Positions 24,229 to 33,535 are shown, counted from the stretch's first letter. The stretch is 64,000 bases of DNA from Lachnospiraceae bacterium (GCA_015057505.1 SVEG01000015.1:1-64000); one strand, 5' to 3'. Notes: a model not told the origin generated them from the sequence alone. A program made the numbers and translations.

Positions 24229-26442
24229 TTAATCCCCCATTTCAATTATCCGCTCACAAAGCCCCGAATATCTCTTTTGCTCCCTCGCGTTTTCTATCAT
24301 CTCGTGAAATACCTGAGGAATTCCCACAAGGCACACACAATGCTTCGCTCTTGTAACTGCAGTATACAAAAGATTACGGCTCATCAGAAGCCTCGGTCCC
24401 GGAAACATCGGAATAACAACCGCCGGATATTCCGAACCTTGTGACTTGTGTATCGTAACGGCATACGCAAGTTCCAGTTCTTCAAGCTGTTTAAACGGAT
24501 ATGTCACAAGACGGCCTTCATCAAACTCAACTGTAATGCTCTCCGCAAAACTGTTGATTGTCTTAATAATTCCCATATCACCGTTAAAAACTCCGGTACC
24601 GCTCTCGGTTACGATTCCGTAATTGCCCTTTATCTCCCACTCAAGCTGGTAATTGTTCTTAATCTGCATTACCTTATCGCCTTCGCGGAAAATACCGCCT
24701 GTAAATTCATATTCACGCTTTTTATCGTCGGGCGGATTAATATACTGCTGTAAAATCGTATTAAGTCTCTCGACTCCGAGCGCACCTTTACGAGTAGGCG
24801 TTAGCACCTGTATATCAAGCACATCTGCATGCACATAATCCGGAAGTTTCTTCTGGATAAGTGTAAGCATCGCGCTAATCATCATATTTGGGTCGTCTCT
24901 CTTAAGAAATAGAAAATCCTTGCTTCTGTTCTCTACGGAAACCTGTTCACCATTATTAATCTTGTGAGCATTTACTATGATATCACTCTCTGCTGCCTGT
25001 CTGAAAATCTTGTTAAGCTTTACAACCGGAAAGCTCTCTGACCTGATTATATCGCTAAGAACGTTACCCGGACCTACCGACGGAAGCTGATTAACATCTC
25101 CCACCAGAATAAGTCTTGTACCTATAGTAATCGCTTTTAAAAGCGCATGAATAAGCGTTATGTCAACCATAGACATTTCGTCTACGATAACCACATCTGC
25201 ATCAAGAGGATTATCCTCATCGCGCAAAAACTGCGCATGTTCGTTCTCCTCAGGAGAACCATTCATCTCAAGGAGTCTGTGTATGGTTCTCGCTTCATAA
25301 CCGGTAGTCTCGGTCATTCGTTTGGCAGCTCTTCCTGTGGGCGCCGCAAGCACAACCTCCCTGTCTTCTTCTTCAAAATATCTGATGATAGTATTAATCG
25401 TAGTGGTTTTTCCTGTTCCCGGGCCACCTGTTATAACAAGAAGACCATTCTGCATCGCCGCAACAACAGCCTTGCGCTGTTCTGTCTCAAGCTCAACGCC
25501 ACCGTGTCTCTCTATTGCTTCAAGGCGACGATAAACCGCTTCTTCCTGCACCTTAAACGAAACATACAAATCTTTAAGCATTCTTGCCGTATTAAGCTCC
25601 ATATAGTAATACATGGCAGCATAAACCACTTTTGCCTCTGCAGTCTCTTTTATAACAATCTTCTTATCAATCATCATATCCGTAAGATGAGTGTCAAAGC
25701 CTTCTATATCAATCAGCAAAAGCTGCTTCGTCTGCTCGAGCAAAATATCAACGGGCAGACATACATTGCCGTCACCTGCCGCTTTAAGAAGAATATAAAG
25801 AATAGCACTGCGTATACGATACTCCGAATTGGCATATATACCCATACGACTTGCAATATCATCGGCAATCTTAAACCCTACACCTGCAATGTCCTCTGCC
25901 ATCCTGTAAGGGTTCTCCTTAAGTATGTTGTACATGTTAGGGCCATAACGCGTGTATATCTTGAGGCCGAGATTGGAGCTTATTCCGTACTGTTGTAAAA
26001 ACATCATGGCATCGCGCATTTCCTTTTTCTCAGAAACGCTCTCTGATATCTGTTGTGCCTTTCTCGGACTTATACCTTTTATCTCTGCCAGACGTTCCGG
26101 CTCTTCTTCAATTATTCTAAAGGTATCATTCTTAAACTTCTTAACAATACGCGCAGCCATAACAGGCCCAATACCTTTAATGGCACCGGAACCAAGGTAT
26201 CGTTCAATCGATACCATGTCTTCCGGTGCCTCTATTCTGTAGCTCTTTACCTGAAACTGCTCTCCATACATCATATGTGTGGAGCAAATGCCTTCCGCAA
26301 CGATATATTCGCCCTCAGAAATATACGGGAGAATCCCAATCATGGTCTTCTCCTCGTCATCACATATAACGCTGAGAACACTGTATCCGTTCTCCTCATT
26401 ACGAAAAACTATTTTATCAACAAATCCTTCAAGTATATCCAT
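24229..26442 (-). CDS. recD2: RecD2-type ATP-dependent DNA helicase
   Basis: 737 residues, RecD2 length. Domains in order: N-terminal OB-like part; helix-hairpin-helix repeats (about 80-175); SF1B motor with Walker A G-G-P-G-T-G-K-T-T near 342, V-D-E-M-S-M-V-D (motif II), G-D-V-N-Q-L-P-S (III), an SH3-like insertion, and the C-terminal A-V-T-I-H-K-S-Q-G-S-E-Y (V) and Y-T-A-V-T-R-A (VI). RecD2 acts in repair and recombination without RecBC. The ATG at 26442 is used; an in-frame TTG at 26451 overlaps the preceding stop. Co-transcribed with comF. Confidence 0.94.
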   Translation of the reverse strand: MDILEGFVDKIVFRNEENGYSVLSVICDDEEKTMIGILPYISEGEYIVAEGICSTHMMYGEQFQVKSYRIEAPEDMVSIERYLGSGAIKGIGPVMAARIVKKFKNDTFRIIEEEPERLAEIKGISPRKAQQISESVSEKKEMRDAMMFLQQYGISSNLGLKIYTRYGPNMYNILKENPYRMAEDIAGVGFKIADDIASRMGIYANSEYRIRSAILYILLKAAGDGNVCLPVDILLEQTKQLLLIDIEGFDTHLTDMMIDKKIVIKETAEAKVVYAAMYYYMELNTARMLKDLYVSFKVQEEAVYRRLEAIERHGGVELETEQRKAVVAAMQNGLLVITGGPGTGKTTTINTIIRYFEEEDREVVLAAPTGRAAKRMTETTGYEARTIHRLLEMNGSPEENEHAQFLRDEDNPLDADVVIVDEMSMVDITLIHALLKAITIGTRLILVGDVNQLPSVGPGNVLSDIIRSESFPVVKLNKIFRQAAESDIIVNAHKINNGEQVSVENRSKDFLFLKRDDPNMMISAMLTLIQKKLPDYVHADVLDIQVLTPTRKGALGVERLNTILQQYINPPDDKKREYEFTGGIFREGDKVMQIKNNYQLEWEIKGNYGIVTESGTGVFNGDMGIIKTINSFAESITVEFDEGRLVTYPFKQLEELELAYAVTIHKSQGSEYPAVVIPMFPGPRLLMSRNLLYTAVTRAKHCVCLVGIPQVFHEMIENAREQKRYSGLCERIIEMGD

Positions 26443-26447
26443 ATTTA

Positions 26448-26804
26448 TCAATCCAAATTATAATTTCTCTTCATCTGCTCGTAAAGCATCTGTGCAATAC
26501 CAAAGCCCTCGTTCTCAACCGCAGAAGATGCATACTCCTGATACATCTGGTCCTTAAACATATCAAGTGTTTTGGTTGTAGATGACGAATCATCCTCATC
26601 ACCCGGAACCTTCGCAGTCTTCTCAAGTGCCTTAAACACCTGTTCAAGAAAATATGCTTCAAATTCCTTGCAGGCACCCATGAGTTCTTCTTCGGTTGCC
26701 TTGGAATAATCCTTGTCAAGAGACTTATCAAGAGCCTGTGCTGATGCCGACTTAGCTTGATCCAAATATGTACTTGAGGTTAATGCACCCAAACCGTCAA
26801 TCAT
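26448..26804 (-). CDS. rod-binding protein (FlgJ N-terminal type)
   Basis: 118 residues covering only the rod-capping part of FlgJ (A-C-K-E-F-E-A-Y-F-L-E-Q-V-F-K-A-L near 45-61; E-G-F-G-I-A-Q-M-L-Y near 100); there is no muramidase domain, which is normal in Firmicutes. It starts 11 nt after flgG and would help rod assembly through the periplasm-like space. Confidence 0.88.
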   Translation of the reverse strand: MIDGLGALTSSTYLDQAKSASAQALDKSLDKDYSKATEEELMGACKEFEAYFLEQVFKALEKTAKVPGDEDDSSSTTKTLDMFKDQMYQEYASSAVENEGFGIAQMLYEQMKRNYNLD

Positions 26805-26815
26805 AGGTTACCCTC

Positions 26816-27631
26816 CTATCTTCTGAGCGAGTTAGCCTGACCCATCATCTCATCCGCAGCCTGAATAGCCTTGGAATTCATCTCATATGCTCTCTGCGCA
26901 ACAATCAAATCAACCATCTCATCAACAACTTGGACATTAGAACCCTCTATGTATCCTTGACGAAGTTCGCTTCTCTTGATATTCATCATATTGCTCTCAA
27001 GCTGTGCATCACCGGAGGCCTCTGTCTCCTTATAAAGACCTGAACCCATCTTCTCAAGTCCTGCAGGATTAGCAAATCTCACAATCGCAAGCTTAATGCC
27101 CATGGGCTGAGGATTATTCGTCTCATCGGGATAGCAAAGCTCTCCGTCCTTGGTAATCGTTATCTTGGAAGTCTCAAGGCTACCATCAAAAATAATCGGG
27201 CTTCCCTGTTCATCAAGTACCGGACGGCCTTCGTAATCAGCAAGCATAACACCACCTACGGCAGTTGTTATCTGGAAGCTTCCCGTTCTTGTATAATATG
27301 CCTCTCCGTTACTCTCCTGGATGCTGAAGAAACCGTCGCCATCAATTGCAAAATCAAAAGTATTATCTGTCTGATTAAGATTACCCTGTGTAAAATTAGA
27401 TGTAATACTTGCATTACGCACACCGAGTCCTACCTGTGCACCGATGGGCTTATTCTCTCCATTGGCAGATGTCGTCTCCGCCTGAAGTGTCTGATATAAT
27501 AAACTCTTAAATTCCGCTGATTCTTTCTTATATGCCGCAGTATTAACATTGGCAAGGTTGTTGGAAATAACATCAACATTAGTCTGTTGCGTCTTCATAC
27601 CCGAAGCCGCCGTCCAAAGTGAACGCATCAT
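26816..27631 (-). CDS. flgG: flagellar distal rod protein FlgG (FlhP type)
   Basis: 271 residues. Starts M-R-S-L-W-T-A-A-S-G-M with the N-N-L-A-N-V-N-T rod signature near 26-33, has D-F-A-I-D-G-D-G-F-F near 95 and ends with V-D-L-I-V-A-Q-R-A-Y-E-M-N-S-K. The order mbl, flgF-like, flgG-like equals mbl-flhO-flhP of Bacillus. It forms part of the rod with the next upstream gene; gap 17 nt. Confidence 0.9.
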   Translation of the reverse strand: MMRSLWTAASGMKTQQTNVDVISNNLANVNTAAYKKESAEFKSLLYQTLQAETTSANGENKPIGAQVGLGVRNASITSNFTQGNLNQTDNTFDFAIDGDGFFSIQESNGEAYYTRTGSFQITTAVGGVMLADYEGRPVLDEQGSPIIFDGSLETSKITITKDGELCYPDETNNPQPMGIKLAIVRFANPAGLEKMGSGLYKETEASGDAQLESNMMNIKRSELRQGYIEGSNVQVVDEMVDLIVAQRAYEMNSKAIQAADEMMGQANSLRR

Positions 27632-27648
27632 AGGTTAATCTCCTCCTT

Positions 27649-28419
27649 TTATCTCAAAGTACCAAGAGTCACAGTCTGCTCAAGTGACGAGTCTGTTGAC
27701 TGTATAAACTTCTGGTTGGCCTCGTAATTCCTTGTAATGGCAATCATCTCAACCATCTCTGAAATTACATTGACATTGGACATTTCAAGATAACCCTGAT
27801 TAATTGTAAAATCTCCTTCTTTCTCGGTTATGCCTTCTACCGGAAGATACATGTTCTCGCCGAATTTTTCAAGATAATTGTAATCCTCAAAATCAACAAT
27901 CAACAGCTTGTCCGCGTACTGTCCGTTCTCGTAGATTGTTCCGTCATCATCAAAAACAATGTCGGCATCCCTTGAAAGTCTGATATTACCGCTCTCTCCC
28001 TGAACAAAATCCCCATCCTTGGTTACGAGATATCCCTCTTTGTTAAGAGTAAATGAACCGTCCCTCGTATAGGTGGTAGATTCCACACCCCGCTTATTCG
28101 TGTAGGAAAGCGTAAAAAATCCACTTCCTCCGATAGCCAGGTCAAATGTGTTCTCTGTCGCCTTAAATGAACCCTGTGTATAGTCGGTGTAATTCTCTCC
28201 TATCTTCACACCCAGACTCATAGTTCCTACATTCCTGTCTACATAGCCCTCAGATCCATCTTTCAGCTTGGTCATAAGCATATCATCAAACGCCTGTGCT
28301 GTGGCACCTTCACGCTTATAACCGGTCGTAGACGAATTGGCCAGATTGTTGGTGATTGTATCCAGCCGATGTTGTTGGTTACGCATACCCGTGTATGCCG
28401 TATACAAACCTCTTACCAT
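27649..28419 (-). CDS. flgF: flagellar rod protein FlgF-like (FlhO type)
   Basis: 256 residues. It begins M-V-R-G-L-Y-T-A-Y-T-G-M with N-N-L-A-N-S-S-T near 28-35, F-D-L-A-I-G-G-S-G-F-F near 90, and ends I-T-R-N-Y-E-A-N-Q-K. The ATG at 28419 is chosen for AAAGGAG just upstream; the frame stays open 16 codons further into the hairpin at 28450-28493. Confidence 0.88.
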   Translation of the reverse strand: MVRGLYTAYTGMRNQQHRLDTITNNLANSSTTGYKREGATAQAFDDMLMTKLKDGSEGYVDRNVGTMSLGVKIGENYTDYTQGSFKATENTFDLAIGGSGFFTLSYTNKRGVESTTYTRDGSFTLNKEGYLVTKDGDFVQGESGNIRLSRDADIVFDDDGTIYENGQYADKLLIVDFEDYNYLEKFGENMYLPVEGITEKEGDFTINQGYLEMSNVNVISEMVEMIAITRNYEANQKFIQSTDSSLEQTVTLGTLR

Positions 28420-28449
28420 CCTTCGTCTCTCCTTTGCTTTTGTTATATC

Positions 28450-28493
28450 GGGAAACTTCGCTCCCAAAAAAGTTTGCTTCGCAAACTCTTTTT
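28450..28493 (-). repeat. dispersed bipartite hairpin, copy 2
   Basis: On the minus strand hairpin one is AAAAAGAGTTTGC-GAA-GCAAACTTTTTT, directly after the mbl stop; hairpin two is GGGA-GCGAAGTT-TCCC. It resembles an intrinsic terminator and would reduce read-through from mbl into flgF. Confidence 0.75.
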
Positions 28494-29486
28494 CTAATAG
28501 TTGTACTTACCGCTGTAAACCTCAATAAACTTACCTGTTCCGATAGCAACCGCTGTCATCGGGTCTTCTGCTGTCATGGTATTGATACCTGTCTTATCCT
28601 CAATAAGTTCTTCAAGTCCCTGAAGGAGGCAACCGCCGCCCGTAAGAACAATACCTCTGTCTGCGATATCCGCAGCAAGTTCCGGCGGAGTCTTCTCAAG
28701 TACGCTGTGAACAGCTTCAACAATCTGAGAAGTAGTCTCTCTCAAAGCTTCCTCTGTCTCTACGGAAGTAACCGTAATTGTCTTAGGAAGACCTGTAACA
28801 AGGTTACGTCCTCTTACATCAAGAGTTGTTACCTCAGGGCGCTTAAATGCAGAACCAATCTTAATCTTGATATCCTCTGCAGTTCTGTCACCGATTAAAA
28901 GATTGTGTTTCTTTCTCATATAACGAACAATAGCTTCATCAAAGTCATCGCCCGCAATCTTAATGGATGTGCTTACAACCGTACCACCGAGTGAAATAAC
29001 AGCGATATCTGTTGTACCGCCACCGATATCTACAATCATATTACCGCAGGGTTTGGAAATATCAATACCTGCGCCGATAGCTGCTGCGATGGGCTCCTCA
29101 ATAATGGCAACCTCTCTTGCACCTACCTGGTATGTTGCATCCTCAACAGCCTTCTTCTCAACTTCTGTAACACCACTGGGAACACAAACGCTGATACGCG
29201 GTTTCTTAAGAATCTTTCTTCCCATGGCCTTACGGATAAAATGCTTAAGCATCTTCTCTGTTACCGTATAGTCTGAAATAACACCCTGACGAAGCGGTCT
29301 TACCGCTACAATATTACCCGGTGTTCTACCTATCATAAGACGGGCTTCTTCTCCGATAGCTTTAATTTTATTAGTATCCCTGTCAAACGCCACTACTGAG
29401 GGCTCCTTCAAAACAACTCCTTTGCCCTTAACATAAACAAGTATGCTGGCGGTACCAAGGTCAATTCCGATATCTGTTGATAACAT
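28494..29486 (-). CDS. mbl: MreB/Mbl actin-like cell-shape protein
   Basis: 330 residues, full length. Actin-fold motifs are G-I-D-L-G-T-A (phosphate 1, near 7), V-D-I-G-G-G-T-T-D (phosphate 2, near 156) and L-T-G-G-G-C-L (adenosine, near 282). MreB-type filaments guide cell-wall elongation. The neighbourhood (spoIIID on one side, flgF/flgG on the other) matches Bacillus mbl rather than mreB, so Mbl is the likelier orthologue. AAAGGAG lies before the ATG. Confidence 0.92.
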   Translation of the reverse strand: MLSTDIGIDLGTASILVYVKGKGVVLKEPSVVAFDRDTNKIKAIGEEARLMIGRTPGNIVAVRPLRQGVISDYTVTEKMLKHFIRKAMGRKILKKPRISVCVPSGVTEVEKKAVEDATYQVGAREVAIIEEPIAAAIGAGIDISKPCGNMIVDIGGGTTDIAVISLGGTVVSTSIKIAGDDFDEAIVRYMRKKHNLLIGDRTAEDIKIKIGSAFKRPEVTTLDVRGRNLVTGLPKTITVTSVETEEALRETTSQIVEAVHSVLEKTPPELAADIADRGIVLTGGGCLLQGLEELIEDKTGINTMTAEDPMTAVAIGTGKFIEVYSGKYNY

Positions 29487-29800
29487 AATTAATGTAACTC
29501 CTTTCTCTCCTCTTCATCAATTGTACATTCTTGCTTACATTATATACAATTTCAAAGTATTTTAAAAGAGCTTTTTCAAGAAATTTTCTAATTTATGGTC
29601 CATAGTTTAGATTTAGTTTTCAAAATTTATTTTTATTTTATAACACGGACAAAATTTGTACACATTTATGCATTATTATAAATACATGCTTCCGACATGG
29701 TTGCATAACTTAACATTTTCATAACTCTTACCCGGCGGCTTGCCGCCGGGTATCCCCCCAACGATTTAGTACTCCTATTTTAATAGATTCTCTCTTTGTT
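29487..29800. other. AT-rich divergent intergenic region with a GC-rich hairpin
   Basis: No believable ORF lies here. It must hold the mbl promoter; a TATAAT-like box is present on the minus strand near 29540 but the -35 is weak. At 29730-29751 a 10-bp perfect stem (ACCCGGCGGC, 2-nt loop) stands out in an AT-rich stretch. With the long hairpin at 29801-29863 it could be part of a small RNA on the plus strand. Confidence 0.45.
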
Positions 29801-29863
29801 AAACAAATGCCTCTTGAAAAGTGCAGTCTTTCCTCCTCTGCATTTTTCAAGAGGCATTTGTTT
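29801..29863 (+). terminator. long terminator-like hairpin upstream of spoIIID
   Basis: Arms of 26 nt (29801-29826 with 29838-29863; one mismatch) enclose 11 nt and are followed on the plus strand by TTATTATC after a TTTT. No annotated gene precedes it on that strand, which suggests an unannotated short transcript ending here. Confidence 0.5.
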
Positions 29864-29865
29864 TA

Positions 29866-29892
29866 TTATCGGCATAACCTTATTATTCTTTG
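29866..29892 (-). promoter_or_regulatory. possible sigma-D promoter toward mbl-flgF-flgG
   Basis: GCCGATAA (29866-29873), a perfect FliA/SigD -10, with CAAA 15 bp upstream (29889-29892) on the minus strand. It overlaps the sigma-E promoter of spoIIID in the opposite direction and would give a 380-nt leader, so it is only a candidate. Confidence 0.35.
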
Positions 29893-29900
29893 CATACATT
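29872..29900 (+). promoter_or_regulatory. sigma-E type sporulation promoter of spoIIID
   Basis: GCATAAC (29872-29878), 14 bp, CATACATT (29893-29900). The -10 equals the sigma-E consensus CATACAnT; spoIIID is a known sigma-E gene in Bacillus. It lies 24 nt before the ATG. Confidence 0.7.
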
Positions 29901-29924
29901 GTAAAAATAATATGTACGGGTGAA

Positions 29925-30209
29925 ATGATGAGCAGTTACAGCTACAGCATTTTAAAACATAAGCAGATTGAAGACCGGGCAATAGAAATAGCCAATTACA
30001 TCGTGGAAACCGGCGCCACCGTCAGACAGACAGCCAAAAATTTCGGAATAAGTAAAAGCACGGTACATAAAGATGTTACAGAACGTTTACCTACCATTAA
30101 TTCAGCTCTTGCTGAGGCGGCACGTATCGTACTCAATGAAAACAAAGCCCAACGTCACATACGCGGCGGACTCGCAACAAAAGAAAAATACTTAAATATC
30201 AAATTATAA
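29925..30209 (+). CDS. spoIIID: sporulation transcription factor SpoIIID
   Basis: 94 residues, near the usual size. R-A-I-E-I-A-N-Y-I-V-E-T-G-A-T-V-R near 15-31, the helix-turn-helix F-G-I-S-K-S-T-V-H-K-D-V-T-E-R-L near 38-53, and the basic tail R-H-I-R-G-G-x-A-T-K-x-K-Y are diagnostic. SpoIIID is a mother-cell DNA-binding regulator acting with sigma-E. The ATG pair at 29925/29928 lies just after the sigma-E promoter; an upstream in-frame ATG at 29796 would start inside a hairpin. The product shows the organism belongs to a spore-forming lineage. Confidence 0.94.
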   Translation: MMSSYSYSILKHKQIEDRAIEIANYIVETGATVRQTAKNFGISKSTVHKDVTERLPTINSALAEAARIVLNENKAQRHIRGGLATKEKYLNIKL

Positions 30210-30218
30210 AAAATATTA

Positions 30219-30243
30219 AAAGCGGCTGTCACAGTCGCTTTTT
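30219..30243 (+). terminator. terminator of spoIIID
   Basis: AAAAGCGGCTG, 3-nt loop, CAGTCGCTTTT with one G-U pair, ending in a T-run. Confidence 0.8.
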
Positions 30244-30297
30244 GTATAATAACGCCTTTTTATTTTCGCCACATACCAACAAAATCACGCAAACTTC

Positions 30298-30325
30298 TTG
30301 AAATAAATATTGTTTATGATAGAAT
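30298..30325 (+). promoter_or_regulatory. sigma-A promoter of the O-antigen-ligase-like gene
   Basis: TTGAAA (30298-30303), 16 bp, TAGAAT (30320-30325), 40 nt before the GTG at 30365. Confidence 0.6.
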
Positions 30326-30364
30326 AAAACGTGGATCATATATTTAAAACAAGGTGGTATTTAA

Positions 30365-32200
30365 GTGAAGCGTAAAAAGCAAAATAAAACTAAATTTTTG
30401 AATGGGAATTATGCCTTGCTTCCTACTCTGTTTGTACTCTGCGTAGTTCCCCTAATTATGCGACTATATATATATTATACAGGACTTTCCGTTTTCCCTT
30501 GGCGTTCCGATAATTCCAAGGAAGTGGATATATTCCTCTACTATAAGAGCATTGCCCTGATTGTGTCAGCTGTAATAATGATTTTTATTTTGGTATTTTC
30601 AATTTATAAGGATTCAAAGAAACGCGGTCTGAACGAAAATCTCACCAAACTCAAACAAGCCAAATGGATTATACCTGTAGCTGTTTTTGGTTTTCTGGCA
30701 CTTCTGTCAACACTGTTCTCAAAATACAGAAGCTTCGGATTTTCCGGTTTCCTCGAGCAATTTGAATCCATATGGGTTATTCTTGCTTATTGTATCGTTG
30801 CGATATACACTTTTTATTTTACAAGAACCAAGGAAGATATTAATACTCTACGCAAAGGGCTATTTATTTTCCTTACTATAATATGTGCCATCGGCTTTTC
30901 ACAGTTAATGGGACATGATTTTTGGGAAACCGGCCTTGGCAAGAGCATCTTTGTTCCTCATGAATATGATCACCTTAAAGACAGCCTTGAATTTGAGATG
31001 TCAGGCAGTGGCAACCATCAGGTATATTTAACTCTTTTAAATCCCAACTATGTAGGTGTCTTTGCAGCATTGATTCTCCCTATATGCATAATGTGCTGTA
31101 TAGGCGGAGACTCTCTTAGTAAAAAGATTGCCTGGGGATTAATGTCTGCCGCACTTTTCTTGTGTACACTCGGCTCAGGCTCCAAGGCATTTTTACTTGC
31201 ACTTGCAGTAGTTGCATCCATCGGAGTTTTATTGTTTGTTATACGAAATATCAAGGTTTTACCGATAATAACCGCCATTATTTCGACATTCGTAATTTTG
31301 GCTTCGGCATACGGCACATACATAAATATTGACATTTTCGACTACGTCAAAAATGCTTTGACACCCAAGGAAAACTCCTATGTCGTGGAAGATTTTGTAA
31401 TAGAGCCCAATAAAGTAACTTTAAAATATGCCGGAAAAGAAATATCGTTCAATGCCTCTTATAACTCTTTTGGAGGAGTATTTTTATTTGCTACCGATGA
31501 AAGCGGTACCAACATTAACAATACCATAGACGATAACGGCATTATCCGATTCGAGGATGAGCGCTTCAAGGATATATATTGTAAAACATACGGTCAAACC
31601 AACAATTTACCGTTTGTAATCGAAATCAATGCCGCAGGACACACATACAGATTTTCATACATTGACAGCGGTTATACCTATGTAAACAACATATTTAAAC
31701 CGGACACTATTGTCCACGCGGAATCTGCCGTATTTACCAAGTATGACCGTCTCTTTTCGGGACGAGGTTATATATGGTCCAGAAGTATTCCGCTTCTTAA
31801 AGGAAGTATTATACTCGGTTCGGGTGCAGACACATTCGGTGTCGTATTCCCTCACAACGATTACATAGCAAGAACCAATGCAGGATATCAGAATCTGTTC
31901 ACCACAAAGCCTCACTGTATGTATCTTCAGTCGGCAATTCAGTACGGTATCCCCGCATTAATATGTTACCTTACTTTTGTAATCATGTATATCCTGCAAA
32001 CATTTAAGCTTTGTTGGAAAACATCTTTCAAGGACAGCCACAGTTGCTTTGCTTTAGGAATCATGCTTGGCATCATCGGATACTGTATAATGGGCATAAG
32101 TAACGACTCTTGTGTTGCCGTCACTCCGGTTGCCTGGACAATACTTGGTATCGGATATGCCCTGAACCATATTATCAAAAAAGAAAAGACTCAGAGTTAA
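30365..32200 (+). CDS. O-antigen ligase / Wzy-like polytopic membrane protein
   Basis: 611 residues with about ten membrane helices. A large extracytoplasmic loop (about 325-470) lies between the sixth to eighth and the last helices and ends with F-S-G-R-G-Y-I-W-S-R near 457-467, then G-S-G-A-D-T-F near 480; this R-x-x-x-W region is typical of the Wzy_C ligase/polymerase domain. Such proteins join or polymerise glycans on the outer membrane face. No glycosyltransferases flank it, so the substrate is unknown. GTG start with AAGGTGG 7-8 nt upstream. Confidence 0.82.
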   Translation: MKRKKQNKTKFLNGNYALLPTLFVLCVVPLIMRLYIYYTGLSVFPWRSDNSKEVDIFLYYKSIALIVSAVIMIFILVFSIYKDSKKRGLNENLTKLKQAKWIIPVAVFGFLALLSTLFSKYRSFGFSGFLEQFESIWVILAYCIVAIYTFYFTRTKEDINTLRKGLFIFLTIICAIGFSQLMGHDFWETGLGKSIFVPHEYDHLKDSLEFEMSGSGNHQVYLTLLNPNYVGVFAALILPICIMCCIGGDSLSKKIAWGLMSAALFLCTLGSGSKAFLLALAVVASIGVLLFVIRNIKVLPIITAIISTFVILASAYGTYINIDIFDYVKNALTPKENSYVVEDFVIEPNKVTLKYAGKEISFNASYNSFGGVFLFATDESGTNINNTIDDNGIIRFEDERFKDIYCKTYGQTNNLPFVIEINAAGHTYRFSYIDSGYTYVNNIFKPDTIVHAESAVFTKYDRLFSGRGYIWSRSIPLLKGSIILGSGADTFGVVFPHNDYIARTNAGYQNLFTTKPHCMYLQSAIQYGIPALICYLTFVIMYILQTFKLCWKTSFKDSHSCFALGIMLGIIGYCIMGISNDSCVAVTPVAWTILGIGYALNHIIKKEKTQS

Positions 32201-32221
32201 ACAAATTTGCCTTTAAAAAGC

Positions 32222-32256
32222 ATGGGGTTGCGTAAATTAATTTTACGCAACCCCAT
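32222..32256. terminator. bidirectional terminator
   Basis: A 15-bp perfect stem (ATGGGGTTGCGTAAA, loop TTAAT) has T-runs on each strand, between the convergent ligase-like gene and the polygalacturonase gene. Confidence 0.9.
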
Positions 32257-32281
32257 TTTTGTTAAAACCTTATTATAATAT

Positions 32282-33535
32282 TTATTTTGTAACCATAACA
32301 TTCTTAACAACAATATTCTCAATTGCATCAGGTATAAAACCGTCATTTTCCGTCTTAATCTCAAGATTCTCGAACACAAAATTCGAGAGTCGGTACTGTG
32401 CTTCATCCTTTTTAACATTGAAATATGTGGTACACTCACACTTGCAATTCCTCATCGTTATATGCTCCGCATACGACAAAGGAATATCCTCTCTTCCCTT
32501 CAAATCAAAGAACTGCGTCCACGGATTGATGTTAATAAAATTCGTAATCCTGCCTTCAACATCCTCAACAGTAATGTATTCGTAGTGCTGCGGTGTATCC
32601 GGACGCATCTTAAGCCACAAAAGGTTATTGCCCGTACCTACCTTAATCCTTCGCACGATAATATTTTTGTTATGTACCGATTCCGAGCCGCAGGTAAGAC
32701 AACCGTGACAAAATCCGTAAACACAGTCTTCCACAATAATGCGCTCGTTGGAGCCGTTCTCCTCTGCCGTATCCGCCCACGGGCCTTTGCCGCCCTTTAA
32801 CACAACCGAATCATCATTTACCTCAAGATAGCAATTCTTAACGAGCACATCAGTGCACACATCAATATCAATCGCATCGGTGCTTGGTGCCCTTACCGGC
32901 TTAACGGGCGAGAAAATATAGCAGTTTAAGTATTTAACATGGTCACACTTATAAATATGTGTCGTCCAAAAATGCGAATTAATAAGATGCAGATTTGCAA
33001 TTAAAACATTGCTGCAATTGGAAATATACACAAGTCTGGGTCTCTGTTCGTCCTTGTTAGTACACTTATTGTTCCACTTTCTTCGAAGCCAGAATGCCTT
33101 CCACGAACGAAGTCCGTTACCGTCTATCGTTCCCGGTCCGAACATCGTAAAGCCGTCAATTCCGTCGGCATTGATAAGCGCCGCAAAATACGGGCACGTC
33201 TCTCCTTCAATACGTGTCATCATAAGCTCATAATCGCTGATATCGTCGCTGCCTTTGAGCACACCGCCCTCTGCCACATAAAGATTAACACCCTGCTTAA
33301 AAAACAGTGAACCGGTCATGTAGGTTCCTGCCGGAACAACTATTACTCCACCACCATTCGCATGTGCGGTGTCAATGAGTGCCTGTATCTCCTGTGTATG
33401 GATTTTGCCGTCATCAAGGATATTGTATTGCGTAAGTACATATTGTGTTCCCATGTCTTTAAGTTCGGGAATGTCTGTGTTGTAGAACCACTCGGGGATT
33501 GGTGTTTTGTCGGGAAAAAATTCTGTAGGGTTCAT
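32282..33535 (-). CDS. GH28 polygalacturonase-family glycosidase (cytoplasmic)
   Basis: 417 residues of right-handed beta-helix. GH28 catalytic motifs appear in order: S-T-D-A-I-D-I-D near 218, N-D-D-S-V-V-L near 238, and C-H-G-C-L-T-C-G-S near 272. Near 305 M-R replaces the usual R-I-K. There is no signal peptide, so it acts inside the cell, probably as an exo-acting enzyme trimming imported oligogalacturonides or related oligosaccharides. A 14-bp palindrome overlaps its -35 (33593-33606). AAGGAGC before the ATG. Confidence 0.88.
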   Translation of the reverse strand: MNPTEFFPDKTPIPEWFYNTDIPELKDMGTQYVLTQYNILDDGKIHTQEIQALIDTAHANGGGVIVVPAGTYMTGSLFFKQGVNLYVAEGGVLKGSDDISDYELMMTRIEGETCPYFAALINADGIDGFTMFGPGTIDGNGLRSWKAFWLRRKWNNKCTNKDEQRPRLVYISNCSNVLIANLHLINSHFWTTHIYKCDHVKYLNCYIFSPVKPVRAPSTDAIDIDVCTDVLVKNCYLEVNDDSVVLKGGKGPWADTAEENGSNERIIVEDCVYGFCHGCLTCGSESVHNKNIIVRRIKVGTGNNLLWLKMRPDTPQHYEYITVEDVEGRITNFININPWTQFFDLKGREDIPLSYAEHITMRNCKCECTTYFNVKKDEAQYRLSNFVFENLEIKTENDGFIPDAIENIVVKNVMVTK

